A stretch of DNA of 64,000 nt from Selaginella tamariscina (GCA_003024785.1 PUQB01000722.1:36837-100836), one strand, 5' to 3'; counted from the stretch's first letter, positions 31,842 to 46,137 are shown. Program-made: numbers and translations. The notes: generated by a model not told the origin, from the letters alone.

Positions 31842-31914
31842 GCTTTCATAGCTCAGTTGGTTAGAGCACCCGTTTAGTAAGCGGGAGGTCTTGAGTTCAA
31901 CTCTCAATGAAAGC
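31842..31914 (+). tRNA. tRNA-Thr(AGT), unit 2
   Basis: Cloverleaf as in unit 1 but with an intact anticodon stem: CCCGT pairs with GCGGG, the last pair being T-G. The loop is TTAGTAA, anticodon AGT. Discriminator A at 31915, CCA not encoded. No run of four T appears within about 60 bp downstream, so the Pol III stop site is unclear. Confidence 0.95.
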
Positions 31915-31972
31915 AATTTAGTGATGTTAAGGACACATCTGTATATGTCTATGTACATAATATGTTTAACAT

Positions 31973-32535
31973 AGTTCTAGACATTTTTATTTCACAAGCA
32001 ATCATTTATAGCCTACATGTACATAGTGATATACACATGTAAATTATATAATGTGTGTGTGTGTGTGTGTGTCCATATATTACACATTAGAATGTACATA
32101 ATATGTTTACATTTCATTTACACATAGTTCTAGACATTTTTATTTCACAAGCAATCATTTTATAGCCTACATGTACATAGTGATATACACATGTAAATTA
32201 TATAATGTTGTGGTGTGTGTCCATATATTACACATTAGAATGTACATAATATGTTTACATTTCATTTACACATAGTTCTAGACATTTTTATTTCACAAGC
32301 AATCATTTATAGCCTACATGTACATAGTGATATACACATGTAAATTATATAATGTGTGTGTGTGTGTCCATATATTACACATTAGAATGTACATAATATG
32401 TTTACATTTCATTTACACATAGTTCTAGACATTTTTATTTCACAAGCAATCATTTTATAGCCTACATGTACATAGTGATATACACATGTAAATTATATAA
32501 TGTGTGTGTGTGTGTCCATATATTACACATTAGAA
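31973..32535 (+). repeat. ~150-bp minisatellite, four units (unit 2)
   Basis: Units start at 31973, 32126, 32274 and 32421 with AGTTCTAGACATTTTTATTT. Each contains TAGCCTACATGTACATAGTG, a (TG)n run of variable length and CCATATATTACACATTAGAA. Absent from unit 1. Confidence 0.95.
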
Positions 32536-32872
32536 GCACACGACATTATGTACGACGAGAATATGAACAATATGCTTTCTTTCATTTTAACCATAAATAA
32601 ACTTTTTTTTACTATTGTGAAGTTTGGAGGTATGCATAACTATGTGTCATATACTGGAAACAAAACAATACATTTTTAAACACCGTTTAATATTTCATGC
32701 AAATAGCTATGCTGCTTTGCATAGTATATAGAAATTAAAGTGTGCATTGTTCATATATATGTTTTACAAATCCAGTTTTAAGTTTATGTTTGTACTTAGA
32801 CATGGATATATACATATGTGTGTGTGTGTGTGTGTGTTATATGTAAGTGAACGTGTTATATTTGCATGTATG

Positions 32873-32920
32873 TGCTTTCAATTGAGATTCGAACTTGAAA
32901 CCCTTCACTCACTAAACGAG
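32873..32920 (-). pseudogene. Inverted 3' half of tRNA-Thr(AGT), unit 2
   Basis: Same sequence as 12621-12668, lying about 0.96 kb from the tRNA because the minisatellite is present here. Confidence 0.6.
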
Positions 32921-34900
32921 TATTTCAATACATATGCATGTATACAACATAGACGCTTCTATCCTAAATATATGCAGTCACACACACACACACACACACA
33001 TATGTGTGTGTGTGTGTGTAAAAGTGTAAGCGTTTTGTTTTCTGCTATAATTTCGTTGTTTATTCACATTGATGAGGAGTTCATGACAGACACACATGCG
33101 CACATTGAATAAACTTATTCCATAAGATAGTACACAAACAGCTATACATTTTTATATCTTGTGCTTATTTTAATTACTGTTTGGCTTAAGAACCAGATAT
33201 TATTACATATAAATGTGTGCGCCTCTGCATAAGAAACAAATATCAACAAGATTATATATATTACTTGTGAAACTTCACTATTTATATATGTGTATACATA
33301 TGTATATGCACGTCTAGATGCATCACATGGGGTTTGTGTATGGATGATCGTATATGTACATGTGAAAATATACAAGTGCATACGTACAGATACAAGTATA
33401 CGTGTACATTTTTTATTATTATTGTTTAGTAGTCTTTGTTTATATAAACTTATAATTACTTGATTATTAATGCATCATCTTTTAACCTTAGTACTATAAC
33501 ATTTTCACTGTAGAAAGTGTTCATTTTTTAAACTATTACAACTTTCACTAACTCTGCAATGCAATACTAAATGTAAAAACTTTAATTTTTCGTTCTCAAT
33601 AGCTAATATTTAAAGGCTTTAACATTTTTTATATGTATATAACCACATTTTACAGATTTGACAAGATTAAGACGATTAAGCCTGGCAGAATGCACAAGGT
33701 TAAACACATGCAGTCATACATCATACATATAGACGTCGTCATGTGTGTGTAATAAATACATACATAACTGATTATGAATATGTGTGTTTTTATATCATAC
33801 ACATAGTTTCTTTTCAATTGTTATTCTTTAAAGTCACATATTTCAAATAATACAAACTCCATTTTTTCATTATTCATCTATACTTTATTTTATTAATTTA
33901 ATAAAAAGATTCCTCTTAGCCATTGATATATATATTGTCTCATATTCTATTCATAGTATTTTTAAGTTTCTTAAAGATACTAACTCAATATCTTTAACGT
34001 TGTTAATAATGGCACTCTTTCATAAATACAAAATCTGCAATTATACAATTTATGTTAAGTCAAAAAAGAAAAACATTTGTTTCCCAAAGGTCTCCCCACG
34101 TGAAGATGCTTTAAAATACATAATTTTATAACCAATGTTTAGTTGAGTTTTGAGCTATTTTAGTGAATTTAGGGTAATCTTTAATAAGATTTATAAAAGT
34201 ATTTGCATATTTTAAGAAAATATGTGTTTTAGTAGTTTAAAAATATAATATGCTATAATATTATATTAAGTATGAAAGAAGAATTAAGGTAGAAAGAAAG
34301 ATGAAAGTGATAAATGGAATTAAAATGCAATTATAAATTTATTAATTTAATTTCTTTTAAATTTAAATTTAATAATAAGAAATGTTTTTTAATTTGCTAT
34401 GTGCAAGATTTTAGAAATGTTTTTGAATTTGTTGAGTATAACAGTAATTCTTAAATCATAAGAACGTGCAAGTGTGTGTATGTGTTTAATTATGTAGTTT
34501 TAATTTATTATAAATAGTAATTGAAATATGTCTCAGTGTATTGAGGTTATGAGATAAATTAGGAATATTGCTTTATGCGTAATTAATCTTGATTGTTTCG
34601 TAATCACTCACTTACAATACCACCCTATAATACTACCCTATATTCTTTAATGTTCAAGTAACATGAAAATCATCTCATATTCAACATTGAAATAGCTTAT
34701 ATATCATTAAGCCTTAATATATGGACGATGGCTAATATTCTAATGTTTTAAATAAGATAATTTTTATATACGGTAATACATATATTTAATATGACACATA
34801 TACCAGCATATTTAAACTATGATTAGCAATAAGGGTTTGTGGCGATTTGATGTAAAGATATTTACATTTGCATGTGTGAGTTAACGTTAATTTTAATTAT
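32921..34900. other. AT-rich gene-free stretch (unit 2)
   Basis: Counterpart of 12669-14650, including the CA/TG palindrome near 32980; no gene beyond the LRR-like exon. Confidence 0.6.
33656..33698 (+). pseudogene. Orphan LRR-like exon, unit 2
   Basis: Same 43-nt exon-like segment as at 13405 (LTRLRRLSLAEC), with the same acceptor- and donor-like borders. Confidence 0.35.
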
Positions 34901-34901
34901 T

Positions 34902-34932
34902 CACGTGTTATCACGTGCAACCCCTATATAAT
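34902..34932 (+). promoter_or_regulatory. Twin G-boxes and TATA box, F-box gene of unit 2
   Basis: CACGTG at 34902-34907 and 34912-34917, TATATAAT at 34925-34932; same spacing to the ATG as in unit 1. Confidence 0.6.
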
Positions 34933-35049
34933 TTAGGGCTTTCTTACCTAGGGCATTCTTATCTAGGGTGATTTTAGGAATTATTAATATTTCTTCGTCT
35001 CATTTCCCTTAGCTTTTTATTTCTACTTTGTTCTTCTTTTTTTTTTACC

Positions 35050-36160
35050 ATGGATTCAATGCTATATAACGACAATGGAATAGGTTGTTGTGGAGTGTTG
35101 GAGGAGTTGTATGGGACTAACTTAGTCTTGGTTATATTATCTCTTCTCGATCCGGAAAGCTCTATTTGCAGTCAGACGAGTGTGTAAGGAGTGGCACCGA
35201 GTGATAGCGTCACAAGAATTCCAGCAAATGTGGAAAAACTATATAGCAAATAAAGAATTATGGATTGTAAAGAGAAATCAGAAGAAAGGTGGGCCAACAA
35301 TTGTGATGTCCTATATAATTGAAGAAAGAATACATTCTTGGAAGTTGAATATGTCAAAAAAAAAGAGGAAGAGAACATCATATAATCAAAAGTTCGAATT
35401 CGTAGCATCATTTAATGGATTGATTTGTGTTAAGAAGAGATCAAGCCATTGGGATAGAATGGAACTAGCTATGGTGAATCCAGTCTTAAACATTTGGAAA
35501 AGGCTTATTACTTTATGTTGCGATGATGGGTTTGGAAAATGTGAATTCGATATGTATGTCGATTATGATGGTTACATGGTTTATGTCTTGCATGAGTTCA
35601 AACAAAACTATTCACATATGCATATCTACAACTCTAGAATCAATGAATGGGTTGTTACTCCGTGCTTCAGTCTTCACACTAGTAAACAATATACAAGTTG
35701 TATGTCCCTTACATGTCCTTACAAGACTTATGGAGATAAGGTTTTTGTGACATACAATCAAAATGTCAACACGTGGTGTCATATGACTGTTATCAATTTT
35801 GATGTTATCTGGCATGATGTTCTATATGTACATATGTTAAACTACAAGGGAAGATGCATTGTGGCTAAATGCACTCGTAACAAAGAATTTCAAGTGTGGG
35901 AAATAGATTGGCAAAAGGCAATATGGAAATTAGTGTCTTCTAAAAGCTTGGATGAATTATATGGAGGTAACACATCTTCTGATATAGATGGATCTTGGGG
36001 GACTAAACTTCTAGGAGACATGATACTTTGGTTTTTGAAAGGTGACCGCAGACATTATAAAGCATATGACATTATTCATTGCACATGGACAACACCTGTG
36101 TTAAATCCAAAACTAACTACCTCATATAGCTATTTTACTCCAAGTTTAATTTGTCCTTGA
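35050..36160 (+). pseudogene. Single-exon F-box protein, unit 2, one frameshift
   Basis: The best preserved copy. Relative to the 369-aa consensus it carries only one extra A in GATCCGGAAAGCTC (35156-35158), inside the F-box after codon 35. This leads to a stop about 13 codons later. From 35180 the remaining 326 codons are open and contain VCKEWHRVI, FNGLICVKK, MVNPVLNIWKRL, YMVYVLHEF, MHIYNSRINEW and VWEIDWQKAIWKLV. A protein starting inside the F-box would lose the SKP1-binding N-terminal half. A single added base next to an A run could also be a sequencing error, in which case this is an intact gene. Confidence 0.8.
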
Positions 36161-37002
36161 ATAAAGTTGTTTTTGAATTAATTTTTATGTCTAAATTTAT
36201 ATTTATATGAATTTAAAATTTGAGTGTGTCTTAAACAACTTGTTTACATGCAATACATCGTTATGTATAAGTTGGGCCATGAGTGATGTATACCCGTGTG
36301 TGTTACGATTAGCAACCCACTAAATAAAATATGTCACATATTTACTTACATAAATTTTTCATGATTTAAAAAAAATGAAGAATTAATGTATTTTAGGAAG
36401 ATAAACTTTGTACAAAAATATATCTAAAATTACTTATTGAAATAGATGAAGTATAATTTTTAAATCAAATCATATAAACTTGTATCAAGAGATAGTATAA
36501 ATTAAGTAAATTATCAATTGTAACTAAATATGCTCTATCATTAAGAGTAAATGTGAAAATAATGTATTAAGCAACAAATGTATTAGTATTCAATTTTCTC
36601 ACACCCTAGAAGAGAACCAACCATGCTCGGTGTTGTACGGCTAGCGAGCAGCACCGACGATCATCGATTAAAAGCATGGGAGCATGGATGATTATTTGCT
36701 TGTTTTTATGTAGTAAATGACTCATATATATTCATGGACCCACTCACATATTTAATTAGTTTATATATAAATGGCAAGGTGCCAGTTTTACAAGTGGTAG
36801 CCAAGTAACTCATAGCTCGGTATGTGGGTGTGTGTACAAGCATTTATTAAGGATCATGGAAATAAAAATGTATAGTAACATAAAATAGCATACATATGTG
36901 TATCTACATGCTCGTGTGTGCAAGTGCACACCCATAGCAAATTCCATATGATTATTTTATATAAAATCACCTTATACAGTTTTACTACCTCTTCAAACTA
37001 TT
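36161..37002. other. Gene-free 3' flank (unit 2)
   Basis: Counterpart of 15903-16744, with the same AATAAA and the same short hairpin near 36628-36656. Confidence 0.55.
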
Positions 37003-37438
37003 GTAAATGTTTTTTCGGAGTTTCCTTCTTTCCTGTAGAGAATGTGGGATACATCACCGTACCCCCAAACATTTCCGGAAAAAGTGCCATATTTGTAATA
37101 ATCCTTTGCTCCGGTGTATTTCATCTTACACCTTCCTTCCTTCCTCCCTGGGAGTTCTCAGGAGATCCTTCTCCTTACAATTTTGGTATATGAACAGGCA
37201 CTCCTTCCCTTCCTCTCATAGTTTCCTTTAAACCAGCTGTTTGATATTGCCTCCTATTTTCTGGATCATGCTCAAATTTCTGTATTGTTTCTGCATTATT
37301 CTCTACTATCTTCCAAGGATATTTTGATATCTATTTTCGTCATTTAAGTTGCTGTTGGGCAGCCACTTTATTGGCTTGCCTTTGGTTCCTCTAATCAGCT
37401 AATGCTGGATCAGGACGATGGTTTTTGCAAGGTTCCAT
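37003..37438 (-). pseudogene. LTR-retrotransposon gag fragment, unit 2
   Basis: Same remnant as 16745-17183, starting at ATG 37438. It has lost 2 bp (ATCTTCCAAGG) and a few more bases near 37340, further breaking the frame. Confidence 0.5.
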
Positions 37439-37570
37439 TCATTCCTTCTCCTATACACATCCGGCTTTACACCTTTTGAGCTATTTTCAGAATGAAAATT
37501 CTGTCACTTTAGCCTCTTTTCTCAATGAATGCTAACACTGCAATGGCGAAATCCCTCCGTGGTCACCAAA

Positions 37571-37673
37571 TGTTAAATAGGAAAACAGGAAACCTCACAT
37601 TTTCCTGTTTAACCGTTTTCCTTTCTCTCAACCTTTAAGAAAGGATACACATTCTTTCTTTACATGAACTCTC

Positions 37674-37715
<42 letters not shown>

Positions 37716-37857
37716 CATCTCTTTCTCAATGCCATAATGACTGGTCTCCGAACTCAAGGGCAAGAACGGATTTTGGATATTGCCTTGTTAGATCCATTCA
37801 TTAAGAGTATACATATCACATGCATAAGATCTTATAATATGCATCTTCATTTTAACA
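37571..37857 (-). mobile_element. Candidate LTR, unit 2
   Basis: Same TGTTAAAT...TTTTAACA borders and adjacent primer-binding-like site as in unit 1; the inner (TA)n tract differs in length. Confidence 0.45.
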
Positions 37858-40800
37858 TGAATACAAGAGAACAAAGTGTGGAGACTCTCTCTCCTACTGG
37901 AACGGAGACCCCTTCTCTATTGCCTAACTACCTCTTAGCTACCCTTCCTCTCGCCACGTCATCCTTTTCCTTTCCAAGATTTCATTTTCCTTTCCCTTTT
38001 CCTTACTCACCTTCCTACCCTTATTCTCTCCATAGTAGGATGTCCTATTCTCTTAATATTTTACCTTTATCAATAACGATACACAAAACACATTTCATGG
38101 TTATTGCGTAGTTAATTCATTTAAACTTTATTTAGTTCAATCAATTAAAAGTTAATGAATAAAGCATATTCAATAATATTCTATAAATATTCTCAATATT
38201 TATTTTAATTTTTAATTTTTAATTCATTTAAAAAACAATCTCATTACCATTTTTGTCATATTCTGCCACTTAATTCACTTAATTGCTAGCACAGTGCCAA
38301 AATCAAGGGAAAAACATTAAATCACTTAACCATGCTTGCAAGTAGGGTTAAGTGAATTAGTGCTCGCCCCATATTTTGGTGCCCTTGTTGATGTTCATGT
38401 TATCAACTATCTCAGCAAGAATTGTTAACAACATTGCATAGTTTACTTTGAGATCCTTTAGGCTGCACACTATCACAGTTGTCCTCTACATTTCTTTCGC
38501 TCAAGCTCAACTCATAATTCATATCTACTTTTTCATTGCAGGGATTCTTGTCACGACATGCAAAACCAAATTAAGCATTATTATTAAAATATGAGCCAGT
38601 ATTGTACTATGGCTTGAGGAGTCCTTTTAACTTTTAACTCTTTGTATCTATCACACATAAACAAATATATTAACATGTTCTAATGTGAATTATATTTCAC
38701 TTGCGGAGGGGGCATTTGTTGTGCAAATGCCATGTCCTTTGTCTATGCAAGGATCCAAAACCCTAAAATCTGCTCTATTTTGGTGTGAAATGGAGCATCA
38801 TCTGCATCGTAGGGCCATGATTGGGCATGGATTTCAAACTTCATCTTGGTATAAATGAATCTATTCACACACACACTATCTATCTATTTATCTATCTCTC
38901 TCTATATATATAGTATTAATTATGATACATTTATAGTGTTCAAATTTATTTAAATTTTATATATATGTAAAATTTAAGATTATTAGTTACTTTTATATAT
39001 ATATTATTTAGAAATGCATATGCATGTAGTGCTTTTTGTACAATGCAAGAGTTGGTAAGTCCATTACAATCTTTATTCATTTTCCATTTAAGCATAATAC
39101 CATTGGATTTGCTTATGCAAATCCATAAAAGGGTTATTGGAGTTTTGAATTTCAAACTCCTAAAATTAAGTATTATAAAATAGTGCAAATGTAAGTGGTT
39201 TAAACACTTAATTATTAAATTGATGTGGATGCAACTTAAGAGATTTAACTCACTTAACTGCCTCAAAGATTAAGATAGTATCAAAGTACATTTTCTTAAC
39301 ATTACTTAATTAATGAATAATACTTAAAGACACTTAACTATTGCCCAATGAAAGGTAAGAACTTATTAATGTATGTATATGAAAACATTGATTTATAAAT
39401 TATATTTATTTTATAATGCAAATGTATATAAATTAGGAAATTGGGGTATACCAATTATTAAAGTAAGATGCTTATTAAAGCTTATTTATCAAAGCTGGTA
39501 TATTTGTAGTTTGCTCGAATAAAACAGAATATAACTTTCATTAGCTTTTATATACATATGCATTTAAAAACTAATATAATATATAATTCAATTAATAATT
39601 AAAGATATTACTCTTATATTCTTATTTAAACATTAATAACTTTTAACATTTCTTTATTGAAAATAAAAGTTAGAAAACATAAGGTTATAAAAGATTACAT
39701 GTACACTTTTATAAAGTGAAATGAAATATTATGGTTCTTGTTTAATGATTTTTTAATGTTCATATAGTATATATGTAAATTTTAAAATTAACAAAATAAA
39801 TACTAAAGTAAAGTTATATAATTTACTTATAGAAGATCAGTCATACTTACATAAGGAAAAAATAATTACCTATGCACTAAATTGACTAAATTGACTAAAT
39901 TGGGTAGCAAAAACTTAATATATTAAAAAGGCTTAGGAATTTGATCTTGGAGGTAATGTTTAACTTATAAGCATGTTTACACACACACACACACATATAT
40001 ATATATATGTAATCTATTTCAAATTAAGTAGTAACATATAAAATTTATGAGTTACAACTCATTACAATATGTTACCAACATTGTGATGTTTGTTTATATA
40101 ATAGAACTATTGTTATATAAATCATTACTTATTTTAAATGAGATGCTTCTCATTTGAATTTTGAATGTGCCTATATTAAACATTCATTTCTTGTTTGTGT
40201 TTAAAAGTATGTAGCTCTAATGTATCTCATCCTTTTTTAAAACAAGATAATTCTTGTTTAGTAATTTTTTAATTAGGAGTCCATTGAGTAGAGATAATTT
40301 TCTTAGCTGGCATTATTAGTCATGCGGTGGGTGTATATCAAAATAACAACAAGATACATCTAATTCTTATACTTCAACTATGAACTTCTGACATATAGCC
40401 TCATACATTTAATTTACTTTTATTTTCTTAATCGTGTATTTTACCCCAGATTATATAGCGGTTAATATTTAATGTAATCAAAGTTTAACAATTATTTGGA
40501 ATTCAACTTCACCATTCTAAGTATTGTTTCCAATTAAATACTCAGTCTCGTTCACATAAAGATCAGTGTTTAATTTGGATCATCCTTAAAATTATGAAGT
40601 TTTAATATAATTAGTTTGAGTCCAAATTGTTGTGAAACTTCTTTTTCTTCGAATCTACATTCCTTAAACAAGTTTTAAATTCTTTTATAAATACAATTTT
40701 ATATTCATGAACGAACACAATCAACATTTATTAAACTATAACTTTTATGCAATCTCTAGTCGTTTGTATACACTCATGCATAATTATCAATTGGAATGAT

Positions 40801-42380
40801 TTGAATTCAAAGAATTATTTTTTTGCCCTTATGTAAGTATAATTCATCATTCACATGTAATTTTATATTTTTACTTTGTTATTTACATTGTTAACTTTAA
40901 ATTAATATAGATAATATATTAATATTAATCAATCATAAAATATACATTATAATATCTTGAATTTATTAAGACGTATATGTAGATATTTTATAACTTTATA
41001 TTTCTAATTTATATTTTAGCACTGAAATGTAAAATATTATTAATATATGAATATAAATATAAGAGTAACACATTTATTTACTAACTGATTTTTAAAATAT
41101 ATAAATTTTTAAATGCATATGTATATTTAAGTTAGTAAATGTTTAGACTTTGTATTGTCGAGAAAATTACGTGTTTACCAGCTTTTAAAATGAGATATTT
41201 ATTAAAGTTGATAGCTCGACTAGAACAAAGTCTAGACTTTTGCTGACTTTTATGTACATATGCATTTCAAAATTTATAGATTTTATAAATCATTAAATAA
41301 ATATATTTATTGCTTTTATATTCATATTCATACGTAAATATATTTTCTTGTTTAAAATATAAGTTAGAAATATAAAGTTCTAACAAGATTTAATAGATTT
41401 AAAAGAAATAGTATCGTTTTGGTTTTGTGATTTTGTAATGTTACTATATTATGTATGTGAATTTAAAATTAAGAAAAGATAACAAAGTGAAGTTATGTAA
41501 TTTACTTGTGGACGGTAAGTCATACTTACATAAGAAAGAATAATTAACTATGCACTAAAAATACGATCCCTTTAACAAAGATCCAGTCGATACAAGGGAA
41601 ATCCATTACACATGGTTCAGCACTACATTCTCTAGTTATTGCAAATGACAAAGGACAAGGACAAGGACAAAAATATGCCTCCTCAATGCATACATGCAAA
41701 GTACCCAGTACATCATAAGCACTTCCAACTACCATTTAATCCAAGAAATTACTAGTTGAAGAAGTGGTACTAGCAATAACCAGCACTTGTAGTAGGTCAA
41801 GAGTTTAATGACATGTTTGTCAAATTAAACGAGAACGAACAAACACCTTAAAAATAGAGCTATTTAATTTGGTAGAGGTCTGCTAGTATGAAGGGAGAAC
41901 TGAGACAATATTGCAAAATTGGTTCAATAGATTGCATTGGTGTTCTGCATTTTCTAGACGCCTCCATCAAATGACACTTATATTTACCAATCCTATAAAC
42001 ATGCCATGTATGCTAGTTATATAATTATGTACTTGTATTATGACATGTATTGTGTGTAAATTAGTACTGAAGAAAATAAATCACATGTTGTGTCACAAGA
42101 TGCTTCTTGTAAAGACATCTACTTTTATTATTGACTGACACACAAATTGAATTATCAACCATTGTCTGTAATTTTTTATTTTTTCAGATTTGGACATGCC
42201 AGTGCAAATAAACTTAATTTGTTGTGTACTCTAACGAGAGTAACTCACTATCGTCATTGGCAACAACACATAACTTATATTTGATAGATTAAACATTTAT
42301 TCTTTTGCATTCGGTATGTTATTATTTAAGATGAGACTCTTCTAGTGTTTCTTTTGCATTCGATATGCTATTATTAGATT
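37858..42380. other. Long AT-rich gene-free stretch (unit 2)
   Basis: Counterpart of 17598-22114, with the direct-repeat pair at 39448-39880 and 41168-41566. No gene. Confidence 0.6.
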
Positions 42381-42553
42381 TATGTAAACAAACAAGCGTA
42401 GCTAATATAATTTGATTTTGACTTAAGAGTATGCAAGATTTGTGGTCTAATGCCAAGTAGGAACTGTAAGATAAGGCTTTTCATTCTTTGTCCAATCATT
42501 GGTACATCTGACTTGGTAGACGGTCTTGTCAGATCTTTATATCTTGTTGATCT
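42381..42553 (+). pseudogene. Decayed F-box/LRR exon-5 copy, unit 2
   Basis: Same fragment as 22115-22288, without visible change. Confidence 0.75.
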
Positions 42554-42688
42554 TTTATAGGGATGTGAATTTGAATGTGATTTTTCAGTAGTATTTTAAG
42601 CACAAGATCTGTATAGGATATGCCCTAATTATCTCAATTAACAAATGTATTTCCAAATAGATGATAAATTTTCCCTTCTTTATGGCTC

Positions 42689-42729
42689 CACGTGTCACAC
42701 GAGGGTATACTATATGGTTGCTATATATT
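42689..42729 (+). promoter_or_regulatory. ABRE/G-box and TATA box, F-box/LRR gene of unit 2
   Basis: CACGTGTC at 42689-42696 and TATATATT at 42722-42729, 48 bp before the ATG. Confidence 0.5.
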
Positions 42730-42776
42730 TTGTGCTCTAGCCCTAGGGTTGTGTAGTTCACAGTTGTAGGTGTGGT

Positions 42777-45251
42777 ATGGACACCCAGAACAAGAACTCT
42801 ATCACGCAAGGGTCGGAGGAAGAAGAGGTTCTCATTCATGTTTTGCCTGGTGAAGTTCTAGAGACAATCTTTGATCGTCTACACACTGAATTCGTGCTAA
42901 CGCATGTTACTCTTGTTTGCAAGGATTGGCTGCGGTTGAGTAGATTTCAGGTACTTTTGCTTGTACAGTTTAATTATGTAAAAAAGTGTCAAAACCCCTT
43001 AATTATTCTTTGAAGATCTTTTTATAATGTGTTATATTTATATAATCTAGACATGCTGGATTGCATATGTGAGTACATGTTATTACTATTTTTTTGTTTG
43101 GTGTGGGATGACTTTATTTGAAGAGCTGTATATGCATATCCTACTTCATTTTATGTATACATGTCTATGTAATAGTTCTACTCCGTGGTTGTACATTCAA
43201 GGGCTTGTATATATATTGCAAGATTTGCGTGTGTGTGAGAGAGAATTATTCCATACAATAACTACGTAATAATACTAACTAAAAATCTAGGTTCGAGAAG
43301 TATCATCTATACATGTTCCAAGGAGAAGTGCTCTGGACAATACTCAAATCATGAAGCTCATTGATAATCACCACTCCACGATTGAAAAACTCGACCTTTG
43401 CCAGTGAGTATATTGTATATATTATACCACCTCTTATTATAGTATTGAATGTTTAATGATTAAATGTGTATACATACTTATACACACACACTTATATATA
43501 TATATATATATATTTTTATCTGTTTATTTATTGCAGGATGCATTGGGAAGATGATGAACTCATTACAATAATCTCTAAGCTTAAAAAACTTAAGAGCCTA
43601 TCAACTGAATGCTCCATTAAGGGCTTTGGAAACGTTGTAGAATCACTTCCTATGCAGTTGACATATTTGTGTTTGGTTACAAGTGACGTACTTGAAGAGA
43701 CTCCTCCGGACACTCCTACTAACTTGTTTCATATTCTGCTTAAGCATTGCCCTTTATTGCAATGTCTAGAACTCGATATAGTTCATACAGATTGGAGTAC
43801 CCTACAAGGTTTTATTTGTCTTACACGTCTTGAGATTGAGTCCTCCTCTGTGAAGTGGCCTGATGTGAATAGTATATTCCAAGCATGTAGAGGTCTAGAG
43901 AGCGTCTCTTTGTTTTCAGGTGCACTGCGTCGTCGTAGTAAAGGGCCGTGGCTGTTTGGTTTACCATCAAATCTTCATTGTTTACGCCTTCATACCATTC
44001 ACAACAATGCAAGTCGCTGCATTCGTTATAGTATGGTAACACCTCTATTTATGCTGCTGAAGAATGGAAACCAACTACGCAGTATGTATGCACATGATTC
44101 ACCTACTGTTAACTGGTTTCGCATACCTTGCTTGTGTAAAAATCTCAAAGTCTTGGATCTTACTACTGATAGATCTCCATTGGAGCCTCTCACTAAGGTA
44201 AGTGTATATCTCGTATATCTATTGTACTTAGGATATAATAACAATCTTAATAGTTTTGATTATGTAGAATTAATTAGCTATTTTAGTTAATATTTGTGAC
44301 CAATTGATTTCAGTTGGAAGAGTGGTACCTTCGGCGCATCCCACGGTGGCTACCTCTTCTTGAGAGAATTGGTCTCCCAACTGCAAATGACAAGGTACTC
44401 AAGGCATTTGGTGAAGGACGCCTAAGACTTGTTGAGTTTCGCTTTCAGGTATATGTGAGAGTGTGTGTGCGTGCATATTATAAATCTCATCTATATATAG
44501 TACGTGACTTATACATGTATACATATAGGTTACTTATACATCATATAGTATGAGAGTTAACTCAAGATATATAAACAAACATGGCTAATATAATTTGATT
44601 TTGTTTGAAGCGTATGGAAGAGTGGTGGTCTTGTCCATCCAATCCTTGGCCTTCGTATTCCGTGACGGATGCCGGTATAGCTGACTTGGTAGACGGCTGT
44701 AAAGATCTTGAAATCTTGTGTTTAAAATACTGCTGCAAAATCACTGTCAACTCTATAAGGTGTGTGTGTATAAATAAAATTAACTATTAAGATTGTATCA
44801 TATTATATCTATGTATATATTCTTTAACTTACATTACTTTATTATTTCCAAGATCTATCGTCAACAAATGTAGGAAGTTAAAGATTCTTCATATGGGAGG
44901 ATGCAAACAATTAGGTCATGATGAGATTTCTTTGTTATTTCCTGCACTTAGTACCTCACTCCGTCTGCTCGACATTAACTATTGTAGCATCTTGAAAGAG
45001 ACATTGGAGCACATAATGGTAACTTTGATAGTTTAGTTATTATTATACTAAGTTATCTTAATTTCATTTTTATTACACAGAATCATGGTGGAAGTTATTT
45101 GCGTGTGTTAGCTGTTGACGAACACATATGGTCCTCTTATAAGTTTTTTATACAACAAACCATGCATACCCATCCGCAAGTCATCATCAAGGAAGGGCTT
45201 GCATACTTGTGGCCTGGGTTTTATTTTGCTCCAAACCTATATGATATATGA
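42777..45251 (+). CDS. F-box/LRR (FBXL-type) protein, seven exons, unit 2, intact
   Basis: Exons 42777-42950, 43291-43403, 43537-44197, 44314-44448, 44611-44759, 44853-45018 and 45081-45251 keep all splice sites and phases and give 522 aa. The only protein change seen against unit 1 is an added Leu (CTGCTGAAG near 44052, in exon 3). Introns differ in (TA)n length only (intron 2). The F-box occupies exon 1 and leucine-rich repeats exons 3-7, as described for the unit 1 copy. It is presumably an SCF substrate receptor with unknown target. Coding sequence that stays free of indels while neighbouring non-coding DNA and the F-box gene upstream collect them suggests the gene is maintained. Confidence 0.88.
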
Positions 45252-45557
45252 TAATTGAATTATTATTTTTTTTTCTTTTCCTTTTTTAAATTTTCATGTT
45301 GATACTTCAATGAATCGATTTTCTTGAATACTAAATATATTAGTTTTCAAATTGTTTTAGAGTTCATAGTCACGCTTTATAAACCGTTTTAGTATTTAAC
45401 CATGCAAGCCTCTTTTTTGGTCATCATTTAAATTCAATATTGTTGATCTTCATTTTTCATGTTATAACTAAATGATTTTAAAATAAATTATCAAAACAAA
45501 TACATTAATTTCATAAGTTGCCTTAATTTAAAATAGATTAGGCTGAAATAGATTATA

Positions 45558-45601
<44 letters not shown>

Positions 45602-46137
45602 GTACTTATAAATTATACATTACCTTCAAGATCAAATTACTAAGCCTTTTTAATATATTAAGTTTTAAATACCCAATTCCTATTAAATATCATACAGAGG
45701 ACACTATATAATAAGACCAGTGCATCAAGAGTAGTTGTCTTTAAATTTATGAAATTTGTAGTCTTTGGTTAAAATTTAATTGTAAATATAGCAAATTGTA
45801 ACAATATTTAAAAGAAATAAATTAAGATTATTAGAATTGTGATACTAATTTTGATGATAAATATTTTGCTAATATGGAAAAATGTTCAATCTAGCATATA
45901 CATATTTCATATATATATATTATATCTTAAATTTATATTTCTCATTGTTTCATAATTATTTATAAGATAGTTTTAAAGCTTTTTTTGATATATGAAAGGA
46001 TTTCTTTAGATATAGAATTTCATTCTTTGAAAATATTAAATTTTAATGAAAAAACATTGTGAAATTATGTTGTAGAAAAATAGTGATAAATTCTTTTTTC
46101 AAAGAAACTAAACAAAAATATTTGGTTAAGTATATAT
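45252..46137. other. Gene-free 3' flank with (AT)n run (unit 2)
   Basis: Counterpart of 24986-25871; (AT)n at about 45559-45598. Confidence 0.6.
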
